From an uncultured Bacilli bacterium (GTDB taxonomy: Bacteria > Bacillota_I > Bacilli_A > RF39 > UBA660), in NCBI GenBank assembly GCA_934162285.1, contig CAKPHY010000037.1:1-8041 (forward strand): a stretch of DNA of 8,041 nucleotides, in the 5' to 3' direction. Below are positions 1 through 6,536 of the stretch, piece after piece. Below the pieces are notes generated by a model. That model worked only from the letters and a program-made list of their open reading frames with translations, was not told where the DNA came from and ran no database searches. Both the position numbers and the translations under genes were made by a program. Position 1 is the first letter of the stretch. Every line of letters begins with the position of its first letter.

Positions 1-14
1 ATTACACAACACTC

Positions 15-38
15 AAAAAAGGGCTTCTGCCCTTTTTT
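15..38. terminator. Bidirectional intrinsic terminator
   Basis: A perfect hairpin with a GGGC/GCCC core (21-24 and 29-32) and a TTCT loop is flanked by six A on the left and seven T on the right, so it has a U-tract when read on either strand. It can stop a plus-strand gene entering from the left, and it can also act as a backstop for minus-strand transcripts that pass the terminator at 140-164. The gene it serves on the left is outside the window. Confidence 0.8.
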
Positions 39-45
39 TATAAGG

Positions 46-70
46 CTTTGCAAAGTTTTGCTGCAAAACT
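46..70. repeat. Two overlapping short inverted repeats
   Basis: CTTTGCAAAG (46-55) is a perfect 10-bp palindrome. It overlaps AGTTTTGC (54-61) and GCAAAACT (63-70), a perfect 8-bp inverted repeat around one central base. The region lies between two terminators and has no open frame. It could be an extra hairpin of the 3' untranslated region or a protein-binding site. No function can be assigned, and no other copy was seen in this window. Confidence 0.5.
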
Positions 71-139
71 AAAGATTTTAGCATATTTTGAAATAGAAGT
101 AAATATTTTATTTTGTTCATCAGAAAAAATGTAAATATT

Positions 140-164
140 AAAAAAATAAGAAGTTATCTTCTTA
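140..164 (-). terminator. Intrinsic terminator after the rnhB unit
   Basis: On the minus strand a perfect 7-bp stem TAAGAAG/CTTCTTA (arms 158-164 and 147-153) with a 4-nt loop is followed by seven T (140-146). It begins 13 nt after the stop codon of the 84-aa gene. It therefore marks the end of the rnhB plus small-gene transcript. The stem is AT-rich and probably of moderate strength, with the stronger hairpin at 15-38 further downstream. Confidence 0.75.
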
Positions 165-177
165 TTCACATTTTAAA

Positions 178-432
178 TTATTTTCCCCAATACTTGTTAT
201 ATGTAATATTTTTTAAATTGTCCATTTCTTTTTTGCGAGCTTTAGCACGTTCTTGAATTTCACTAGCATTAACATTTTTTCCAGTAATAGCACTTATTTT
301 AGTTTGATAACGTTCCGTTGCAATATCTTGAAACTTCTTTTTACCTAATTGTTCTTGATTATTAAACTCTTTTCTTTCTTGCTTTAATCTCGCTTGATGC
401 ATTTCTAAATTTTTTTTATAACTATTGTTCAT
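178..432 (-). CDS. Unrecognised small charged protein (84 aa)
   Basis: I do not recognise this protein. It is 84 residues long, very rich in Lys, Glu, Gln and Asn, has no signal peptide or membrane segment, and looks mostly helical. Charged helical stretches lie at about residues 5-45 and 55-75, and it ends in an aromatic, basic tail (YNKYWGK). No catalytic or metal-binding motif is visible. The ATG at 432 was chosen because AAAGGAG (438-444) lies 5 nt upstream; a TTG at 447 in the same frame would put the start on the wrong side of that site. The gene overlaps the end of rnhB by 11 nt and its ribosome binding site lies inside the last rnhB codons, so the two are probably translationally coupled. 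The strong binding site and the terminator placed just after it support a real gene. A nucleic-acid-associated or coiled-coil adaptor role is possible but unproven. Confidence 0.7.
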   Translation of the reverse strand: MNNSYKKNLEMHQARLKQERKEFNNQEQLGKKKFQDIATERYQTKISAITGKNVNASEIQERAKARKKEMDNLKNITYNKYWGK

Positions 433-1051
433 GTAAGCTCCTTTCAATTAAATCTTTAATTGGTCCATACGTTTTACGATAACCAGGTATTAAACCATAT
501 TTATTAATAGCTTCAATATGCTTTTTAGTTGGATATCCTTTATGATTTTTAAAGCCATATTCCGGATATTCTTTATCTAAATCATACATCATCTGATCAC
601 GAGTGACTTTAGCAATAACAGAAGCAGCCGCAATCGTAATACTTTTAGCATCACCTTTTATAATAGGCATAACAGGAATATCTAAATTAATTGGCATAGC
701 ATCAGTTAAAACATAATCCATATTAACTTTAGTTCTAACCTCTTTTATTGCCTCTTTCATCGCTTCACGTGAAGCTTCATAGATATTTATTTCATCAATT
801 TTTTCTGGCGAAATAATGCCTATTCCATAAGCAATTGCATGTTCTTTTATATATGCTGCAAATAAATCGCGTTTTTTTTCACTCAATTTTTTAGAATCAG
901 TTAACCCTTCTAAAACGAAGTCTTTTGGTAGGACACAACAAGCAGCAACCACAGGGCCAACTAGTGGACCTCTTCCTACTTCGTCAACACCCCCAATAAA
1001 TTGGTAACCTTCTTTATATAATTTATTTTCAAACTCTCTTAAATCTTCCAT
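422..1051 (-). CDS. rnhB: Ribonuclease HII
   Basis: This cytoplasmic endonuclease cleaves the RNA strand of RNA/DNA hybrids and nicks 5' of single ribonucleotides embedded in DNA, the entry step of ribonucleotide excision repair. The 209-aa protein has all type 2 RNase H landmarks: GGVDEVGRGP at residues 20-29 holding D23 and E24 and the GRG loop, D117 in the LTDAM segment, and D134 in KGD. These four acids match the E. coli D16/E17/D108/D126 set. The conserved SVIAKVTRD helix (144-152) and HKGYPT follow, with the tyrosine that senses the RNA-DNA junction. Length fits the short form of the family (about 200-260 aa), and no active-site residue is missing. The ATG at 1051 has no Shine-Dalgarno sequence but sits directly after a good promoter, so the mRNA may be leaderless. 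It overlaps the downstream 84-aa gene. Confidence 0.96.
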   Translation of the reverse strand: MEDLREFENKLYKEGYQFIGGVDEVGRGPLVGPVVAACCVLPKDFVLEGLTDSKKLSEKKRDLFAAYIKEHAIAYGIGIISPEKIDEINIYEASREAMKEAIKEVRTKVNMDYVLTDAMPINLDIPVMPIIKGDAKSITIAAASVIAKVTRDQMMYDLDKEYPEYGFKNHKGYPTKKHIEAINKYGLIPGYRKTYGPIKDLIERSLHEQ

Positions 1052-1088
1052 ATAATTAATTATATATTTTTTAGTATTTAAAGGTCAA
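1052..1088 (-). promoter_or_regulatory. Sigma-A-like promoter of rnhB, predicted leaderless
   Basis: On the minus strand TTGACC (1083-1088) and TATAAT (1059-1064) are separated by 18 nt. The -10 box is perfect and the -35 box matches consensus at five of six positions. Counting seven bases past the -10 box puts the transcription start at about 1052, one base before the rnhB ATG. No Shine-Dalgarno sequence is found in the bases before that ATG, which agrees with a leaderless transcript. The promoter lies just after the leuS terminator, giving rnhB its own transcription. Confidence 0.72.
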
Positions 1089-1111
1089 TGATTTTACAAA
1101 ACTTTACAATA

Positions 1112-1134
1112 AAAGTAGACTAAAAGCCTACTTT
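1112..1134 (-). terminator. Intrinsic terminator at the end of leuS
   Basis: On the minus strand a 9-bp stem (AAAGTAGGC with GTCTACTTT, one G-U pair, TTTTA loop) starts inside the leuS stop codon (1133-1135) and is followed by the short U-rich run TATT. The U-tract is weak, so partial readthrough into rnhB is likely. Confidence 0.68.
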
Positions 1135-3523
1135 ATTTAATTACAATATTAATTAATTTCTTAGGAATAGTAATAACCTTAATTATTTTTTTTCCTTCTA
1201 AATAACTTTTTACATTATCAATACTTTTAGCTATTTCTAGCATTTCATCTTCAGTTGTTGTACTTGAAACAATAATCTTTCCACGAACTTTACCATTAAT
1301 TTGCACAACCATTGTAAATTCACAGTCAACAATCTTATTTTCATCGTAACTTGGCCATTTACTAAAAGCTATTGATTCTTCTTCCTTAAAGAATTCATGC
1401 CATACTTCTTCCGTAATATGTGGTGCAAGTGGATTTAATAATTGAACTAAAGCACGAGCATAAGATTCTTCAATTTTTCCTTCTTTATAAACAGCATTAA
1501 TAAAAATCATCATTTGACTTATAGCTGTATTTATATTAACACTTTCATAATCTTCGGTTACTTTTTTTACTGTTTGATTAAATATCTTTTCTAAAGCTGG
1601 TGTTGGTTCTTTGACTACTTTATTTTCTTCAAAAATACGATAGAAACGTTCTAAGAATTTTTTAGCAGCATCAAGACCATTTTCATTCCAAGGTTTTGAA
1701 GCTTCAATTGGCCCCATAAACATTTCATAAACTCTAAGAGCATCAGCTCCATAAGTATTTACAACATCATCAGGATTAATAACGTTACCACGTGATTTAC
1801 TCATTTTTTCATTATTTGATCCTAAGATCATTCCTTGGTGACGCAATTTCTTATAAGGTTCTTTTACAGGAGAAATGCCTTTGTCATATAAATAATGATT
1901 CCACATTCTTGAATATAACAAATGACCAACAGCGTGTTCCGCCCCACCCATATAAAAGTCAACCGGCATCCAATGTTTTAAAAGTTCAGGATCAGCGATA
2001 GCATTATCATTATTAGGATCAATATAACGCATATAATACCAACTGGAGCCCGCTGCTCCTGGCATTGTTGTTGTTTCACGAACACCTTTTTTACCTTTAT
2101 AAACAACATTTTTCCATTCTGTTGCATTATCTAGAGGTGGATTCCCATTTTTTCCTTTATAATCTTCTAGTTCTGGTAAAACAAGTGGTAAATCTTCATC
2201 ATCTAAAACCCCGATTGTTCCATCATCATAATTAACAATTGGAAGTGGTTCTCCCCAATAACGTTGACGAGCAAAAATCCAATCACGTAAACGATAATTT
2301 ACTTTTTTGGTACCTAAACCATTCGCTTCTAACCAAGATATCATTTTATTAATAGCGTCTTCTTTATTTAAACCATCTAAAAATCCGGAATTAATATGCA
2401 CGCCATCACCAGTGTAAGCATTTTCATCAATATTGCCACCGGCAATTACTTGAATAATTTGAATATTAAACTTTTTAGCAAAAGCATAATCACGATCATC
2501 ATGAGCAGGAACAGCCATAATAGCCCCCGTTCCATAACTTGCTAAAACATAATCAGAAATCCAAATAGGAATCTCACAATTATTTACAGGGTTAATAGCA
2601 TAAGCTCCTGTAAATACACCAGTCTTTTCACGACTAGTATCCGTTCTTTCAATTTCTGACTTTAAAGCACATTCTTCTTGATAAGCTTTAACCTTATCTT
2701 TAGCTTCCGCACTTACTATTTTATTTACTATATCTAATTCTGGTGACATAACACAGTAAGTAGCTCCAAACAAAGTATCAGCACGTGTTGTAAAGACATC
2801 AAAAGTTAAATCACTATCTTTAATTTTAAATTTAATAGTAGCTCCAAGTGATTTACCAATCCAGTTTCTTTCAATTTCTTTAGTTGATTCTGGAAAATCA
2901 ATTTCATCCAAACCTTCTAATAATTTTTCAGCATAATCCGTGATCTTAATTACCCATTGACGCATATTCTTTTTAACGACTGGATAACCACCACGTTCAC
3001 TTTTACCATCAATAATTTCATCATTTGCAAGAACAGTACCAAGTTCTTCACACCAGTTAACTGGCATATAACGACGTTCTGCTAAACCATCTAAATAAAG
3101 TTGTTTAAATATCCATTGTGTCCATTTATAAAACTTTGGATCTGATGTTTCAATTACGCGATCCCAGTCATAACTCAAACCAAGCATTTTTAATTGTCTT
3201 GTAAAATTAGCAATATTTTTCTTATTAAATTCACCCGGATAATTGCCTGTTTTAATAGCATATTGTTCAGCTGGCAAACCAAAAGAATCAAAACCCATTG
3301 GATGTAAAACATTATATCCTTGCATTTTTTTCATACGTGCTAAAATATCAACTGCCGTATAACCTTCAGGATGCCCTACATGTAATCCTTCTCCTGAAGG
3401 ATAAGGAAACATATCTAAGCAATAATATTTAGGTTTAGAAAAATCCCAAACATCAGTTTTGAAAGTTTTATTATTAATCCAATATTCTTGCCACTTTTTT
3501 TCAACTTTTGTAAAATTATACAT
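1133..3523 (-). CDS. leuS: Leucyl-tRNA synthetase
   Basis: This cytoplasmic class Ia synthetase joins leucine to tRNA-Leu using ATP and edits mischarged tRNA. At 796 aa it is full length (about 800 in bacilli). Domains in order: Rossmann catalytic core with PYPSGEGLHVGH (HVGH at 48-51); CP1 editing domain with the threonine-rich TTRADT (245-250) and HDDRD (341-345, aspartate 345 contacting the amino group of the misacylated amino acid); return to the core with WIFARQRYWGEP (415-426) and KMSKS (573-577); a helical anticodon-binding domain (about 640-745); and the small C-terminal domain that ends in KLINIVIK. Both synthetic and editing sites look intact. The ATG at 3523 has AAGGA (3531-3535) 7 nt upstream and lies inside the end of the preceding membrane-protein gene (8-nt overlap), so the two are probably coupled. 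Control is by the leucine T-box at 3880-4076; transcription ends at the hairpin at 1112-1134. Confidence 0.98.
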   Translation of the reverse strand: MYNFTKVEKKWQEYWINNKTFKTDVWDFSKPKYYCLDMFPYPSGEGLHVGHPEGYTAVDILARMKKMQGYNVLHPMGFDSFGLPAEQYAIKTGNYPGEFNKKNIANFTRQLKMLGLSYDWDRVIETSDPKFYKWTQWIFKQLYLDGLAERRYMPVNWCEELGTVLANDEIIDGKSERGGYPVVKKNMRQWVIKITDYAEKLLEGLDEIDFPESTKEIERNWIGKSLGATIKFKIKDSDLTFDVFTTRADTLFGATYCVMSPELDIVNKIVSAEAKDKVKAYQEECALKSEIERTDTSREKTGVFTGAYAINPVNNCEIPIWISDYVLASYGTGAIMAVPAHDDRDYAFAKKFNIQIIQVIAGGNIDENAYTGDGVHINSGFLDGLNKEDAINKMISWLEANGLGTKKVNYRLRDWIFARQRYWGEPLPIVNYDDGTIGVLDDEDLPLVLPELEDYKGKNGNPPLDNATEWKNVVYKGKKGVRETTTMPGAAGSSWYYMRYIDPNNDNAIADPELLKHWMPVDFYMGGAEHAVGHLLYSRMWNHYLYDKGISPVKEPYKKLRHQGMILGSNNEKMSKSRGNVINPDDVVNTYGADALRVYEMFMGPIEASKPWNENGLDAAKKFLERFYRIFEENKVVKEPTPALEKIFNQTVKKVTEDYESVNINTAISQMMIFINAVYKEGKIEESYARALVQLLNPLAPHITEEVWHEFFKEEESIAFSKWPSYDENKIVDCEFTMVVQINGKVRGKIIVSSTTTEDEMLEIAKSIDNVKSYLEGKKIIKVITIPKKLINIVIK

Positions 3524-3869
3524 TTTTACTTCCTTCTTTCTTTTTATAATAAATACCTATTAATGAATAACAGAGAAAAATCAAGATTATTAAAATGGGA
3601 ATAGCTACTAAAAAGCTAATATAAATGTTTTTAAAAAAAGTCATGATTACATAAGTAGTTGCACATATAAAACTATTAGTTAAGCCTTCTACTAAAGCAA
3701 ATTTCTTTTCACTACAATCTTTAAATGTAACTTTATATCTTTTTTTTATTATTACAGCTCCAGCTGTTGTAAAAATTTTTTGTCTTTTCTTTTTATTTAA
3801 AACCACAAAAGTTAAATTAAATATAAATATTAAACCAAAAACAATACCCCATCTAATTAATATATCCAT
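3516..3869 (-). CDS. Unrecognised small membrane protein under leucine T-box control (117 aa)
   Basis: I do not recognise the family. The 117-aa product has a hydrophobic N-terminal segment (about residues 4-24), a basic stretch (KKKRQK), a short polar region with a KKRYKVTF segment (about 30-60), then two more hydrophobic segments (about 64-82 and 86-108) and a lysine-rich tail. Three membrane passes with a short soluble loop are likely; no catalytic motif or cleavable signal is obvious. The start is the ATG at 3869, because GGAGG (3875-3879) lies 5 nt upstream. An in-frame ATG at 3893 would add eight residues but lies in the leader's terminator-like helix without a ribosome binding site. 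It is the first gene after the T-box and overlaps leuS by 8 nt, so it shares leucine-responsive control. A role in amino acid transport or envelope stress would be a guess. Confidence 0.78.
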   Translation of the reverse strand: MDILIRWGIVFGLIFIFNLTFVVLNKKKRQKIFTTAGAVIIKKRYKVTFKDCSEKKFALVEGLTNSFICATTYVIMTFFKNIYISFLVAIPILIILIFLCYSLIGIYYKKKEGSKNV

Positions 3870-3879
3870 TTTTACCTCC

Positions 3880-3939
3880 AAAAAAAGTATCATGACATAA
3901 GGACGAATAATCGCGGTACCACCTTATTTCACAATACTT
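3880..3939 (-). terminator. T-box terminator candidate: long helix enclosing the antiterminator
   Basis: On the minus strand AAGTATTGTGAAATAAGG (3939-3922) can pair with CCTTATGTCATGATACTT (3902-3885): 17 of 18 positions pair, two of them as G-U, with one A-G mismatch. The stem runs straight into U residues (seven T at 3880-3886, two of them in the stem). No GGACG partner for the CGTCC segment exists, so the usual T-box terminator is absent and this helix is the best candidate. It uses up Stem III. Confidence 0.55.
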
Positions 3940-4076
3940 GTGCTCTCTATTACTTTTAACGCAAGTTATACGTCAAATGTTTATTGAAGCAAGTTCATAA
4001 ATCTTTTTACTTATTTTCACCAACCATAAGTTCTCTTTAAAAAAGGTATTTATTACTACTCTTCCACTTGAGTTAT
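3880..4076 (-). promoter_or_regulatory. T-box leader (leucine-specific) upstream of membrane protein and leuS
   Basis: This is a tRNA-sensing riboswitch. The T-box sequence AAGGTGGTACCGCG (3912-3925) is followed by the usual ATTATTCGTCC. Stem I runs from 4071 to 3973: its base is TCAAGTG/CATTTGA (one G-U), then GAAG/CTTC, an AGTAGTA segment (4060-4054), ATAAAT/ATTTAT, CTTTTT/AAAAAG and a distal hairpin CTTAT/ATAAG around GGTTGGTG. The specifier loop GAACTTG (3996-3990) reads CUU, or UUG one base later, and both are leucine codons. Stem III is CACAA/TTGTG (3942-3930). The antiterminator pairs ATAAGG (3927-3922) with CCTTAT (3902-3897), leaving a UGGU bulge that fits the A discriminator of tRNA-Leu. 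Uncharged tRNA-Leu is expected to switch on the membrane-protein gene and leuS. Confidence 0.95.
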
Positions 4077-4082
4077 ATCGTA

Positions 4083-4111
4083 ATTATATTATAAAAATAT
4101 ATGAATTGCAA
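4083..4111 (-). promoter_or_regulatory. Promoter of the T-box transcript
   Basis: On the minus strand TTGCAA (4106-4111) and TATAAT (4083-4088) are separated by 17 nt. Predicted start is near 4076, five bases before the first Stem I pair, as expected for a T-box leader. A second TATAAT overlaps at 4088-4093 but is too close to the -35 box. The promoter begins only 7 nt after the GH31 stop codon, and no terminator is seen between them, so readthrough from the upstream operon would also enter the T-box. Confidence 0.75.
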
Positions 4112-4118
4112 GTGCTTT

Positions 4119-6524
4119 TTACACTGTTGCCACATATTCTAATAATTTTAAGAATAGTTTAATAAATCTTGGTTCTAAACCTTTACTTTTTAGTTTACGG
4201 ATTTCGATTCGCTTCTTTTTAATACTCATATCAGAAAACATAATAGCATCAATTTGATTTTTTAATTCAGTATTTATAAATAAATCACTTATAATACCCT
4301 CAATATCATCATTTAAAACTCGGAAGTTAGAAACTTCAATATCTTTTCCTGTACATTTTAAAGTAATTCTACTGTTAGTATTTACATTGTTTAATTCAAC
4401 AATCAAATCATTACCATCATCATATTTTCTAAAAGGTAAAGGTTGCAAATTAACAAAAGCATTTATTGTTGCTGTTGATCTAACATTTTTAAAAATAATT
4501 TTAAAGTTTCTCGTAGGAAAACTTGCTTGTAAATTCCCTTCTTTAGGTTTAATAGTAATCTCATAATTATTTGGTAAATATTTATATTCAAGTTCCGTTT
4601 CAAAATTATAACCTTTTTTATAATTATCAGAAATAGAATCATCTTCATATAAAACATATTTATTGTTAGTTCCTGGAAATATATTAATTTCTAAATTAGT
4701 AGGACTATCAACATCATTAATATTATCATTATAACCCGTAGGAATTATTGCCCCTTCACGAACAAATACCGGATATGTTTCATCACTATAAAACAAAACA
4801 TATTTTTTATTACCCAAAAACTTTTTACCACTATATAGATCATACCAAATACCTTCTGGTAAGAAAAAGCGATGAATTGATCTTTTCATAATGTCTTCTT
4901 TTTTATGTAAAATTGGACATACAAATAAAGAACTACCTAAGAAATATTCATTACAATAAAGTTCATCATCGTAAAGTTCAGGATAACGATAATAAACAGG
5001 TTCAATTAAAGGAACACCTTGGCTAGTAAAACGATAACTTTCTGTATATAAGTAAGGAACTAATTTTTGACGAAAACTCATAAATTCACGAGCAATAACA
5101 AAAGTATGGTAATCCCATTTCCATGGTTCACGTTTATAGTATTTACCTTTAGTTGAAGCTAATAGAAAAATTGGTGAAAAAGTTGCTAATTGAATAAAAC
5201 GCAAATAAAGTTCTGAGTCTTCAATTCCATCATGAAAGCCACCATAACTGCTAGCAGCATAACTAATACCACGATTAGCAAGATTAATATTATAATTAAC
5301 AATTTTCTTTAAAGATTCCCAATCAACTCGAACATCACCACTATAAATAACCGGATAGCGATGAGGTGCTATATAAGAATCATAAGTAAGTAATAAATTT
5401 CTTCTATTATTTATAACTTTGGCATCCATAGAATGATAATGATTTAAATAAAATTGAGTTGTTTTATTATCTAAATTATCTAATTTAAAGAAATCAACAT
5501 CATAATTTGTTAAAGAATGAACAAATATTTTGAAATAAACATCTAAAAAAACATTGTCATAAACATTAAAAGGTATAACTCCATGACGATCTGGTTTTAA
5601 AAACTTTAAAGCCATTTGATAATATTTTTCATATTCCCTAATTCCAGTTGTAGCATTAAGTGATAAAGCAAGTTTTATTTTACAGTTATGTAAATAAGTA
5701 ATCATTTTATTTGGTTCTTTAAAATCATTAGAATCAAAAGTAAAACCGGTTTTCAAATTGGTCATTTTTTGATAATGATTAATATGCCAATCATCATTTA
5801 AAACTAAAACAGATAAAGGAACTTTTTTGTTTTGAAAATTTACCAATAATTTATTTAAAGTATAATCATTATATTCAATATCTTTATACCACCAAATACC
5901 TAAAGCATAACGTGGTACTAAAGCAGGATACCCAGTTATTTTATAATAATCACTCAAACATTTATAAAAAAGAGTTCCATACATAAATACATAGAGATCT
6001 ACGTTATTTTCATTTTTTCTTTTTTCAAGAGTTCCATCTTCTAAAAAAATGAGTGATTTAGAATCATCAATACTAACAAAACCATCAGTAGAATATAAAC
6101 CTTTAATTTTGGATAATTCATTATTTCGATCAAACTCCCCACAAGGAACTTCGTAATTTCTTACCTCAGGGTGTTTATAATACCAAACTTTCTCTGAAGA
6201 AAAAAGTTCTATTCTTAAATTAGCACTAGGGTTTAAAGGATTCGCTCCAAATTTAGATTCTTTATCATAGGTTAAAGTGAAATATCTTGTTTTAATTTGT
6301 AAATATTTGTTATCGCCTTCAACATAAAATTCTGGACGTGGTAACATACGATACCAAACTAATTCACTTGGATTATCAACAAATTCTCCAGTTGGACTAT
6401 ATTCTAAACGAATCAATGATTCTGTTAATACCGTAAAACGATATTTATTACCCATGATAATAGAATCTTTATTCCCTTTAGCGCGATTTAAATCAAATTT
6501 AAATTGTGCTCCTAAATTATACAT
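4119..6524 (-). CDS. Glycoside hydrolase family 31-like protein (alpha-glucosidase type), divergent active site
   Basis: GH31 enzymes mostly release alpha-linked glucose or xylose from oligosaccharides. The 801-aa protein has no signal peptide, so it should be cytoplasmic. Domains: N-terminal beta-sandwich (about 1-200), TIM barrel starting at VPRYALGIWW (203-212) and ending near 510, two beta domains (about 510-730), and a lysine-rich helical tail (about 735-801). D349 in FKLDN is the presumed nucleophile. D397 in YSGD, preceded by R389 and followed by WESL, is the presumed acid/base. Compared from memory with relatives carrying WWLDWQ, LDMDWH, HDIGG and RLHS, this protein has FKLDNL, LNDDWH (N243), SSYGG (425-429) and LLAS (454-457), so several substrate-site residues differ. 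Specificity cannot be named. AAGGGTGA (6529-6536) precedes the ATG, which lies 12 nt after the pyruvate kinase-like gene; the two probably share a transcript. Confidence 0.88.
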   Translation of the reverse strand: MYNLGAQFKFDLNRAKGNKDSIIMGNKYRFTVLTESLIRLEYSPTGEFVDNPSELVWYRMLPRPEFYVEGDNKYLQIKTRYFTLTYDKESKFGANPLNPSANLRIELFSSEKVWYYKHPEVRNYEVPCGEFDRNNELSKIKGLYSTDGFVSIDDSKSLIFLEDGTLEKRKNENNVDLYVFMYGTLFYKCLSDYYKITGYPALVPRYALGIWWYKDIEYNDYTLNKLLVNFQNKKVPLSVLVLNDDWHINHYQKMTNLKTGFTFDSNDFKEPNKMITYLHNCKIKLALSLNATTGIREYEKYYQMALKFLKPDRHGVIPFNVYDNVFLDVYFKIFVHSLTNYDVDFFKLDNLDNKTTQFYLNHYHSMDAKVINNRRNLLLTYDSYIAPHRYPVIYSGDVRVDWESLKKIVNYNINLANRGISYAASSYGGFHDGIEDSELYLRFIQLATFSPIFLLASTKGKYYKREPWKWDYHTFVIAREFMSFRQKLVPYLYTESYRFTSQGVPLIEPVYYRYPELYDDELYCNEYFLGSSLFVCPILHKKEDIMKRSIHRFFLPEGIWYDLYSGKKFLGNKKYVLFYSDETYPVFVREGAIIPTGYNDNINDVDSPTNLEINIFPGTNNKYVLYEDDSISDNYKKGYNFETELEYKYLPNNYEITIKPKEGNLQASFPTRNFKIIFKNVRSTATINAFVNLQPLPFRKYDDGNDLIVELNNVNTNSRITLKCTGKDIEVSNFRVLNDDIEGIISDLFINTELKNQIDAIMFSDMSIKKKRIEIRKLKSKGLEPRFIKLFLKLLEYVATV

Positions 6525-6536
6525 AAAATCACCCTT

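Noticed and set aside
1..177. A small RNA or CRISPR-like element in the left intergenic stretch
   Set aside because: Only two terminators and short inverted repeats are present; there is no repeat-spacer pattern and no promoter convincing enough to support an RNA gene.
433..447. A TTG start for the 84-aa gene
   Set aside because: The AAAGGAG site lies downstream of this TTG and 5 nt before the ATG at 432, which is the better start.
1792..2001. A 69-codon plus-strand open frame opposite leuS
   Set aside because: It is antisense to the KMSKS-containing part of leuS, has no ribosome binding site or recognisable product, and is explained by the strongly constrained gene on the other strand.
3870..3893. 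An earlier ATG for the membrane-protein gene
   Set aside because: The extra eight codons lie in the T-box terminator-like arm and the U-tract, have no ribosome binding site, and GGAGG is positioned for the ATG at 3869.
4463..4657. A 64-codon minus-strand open frame inside the GH31 gene
   Set aside because: It is in another frame of a clearly coding region, has low-complexity Ile/Lys-rich content typical of AT-rich DNA, and lacks independent signals.
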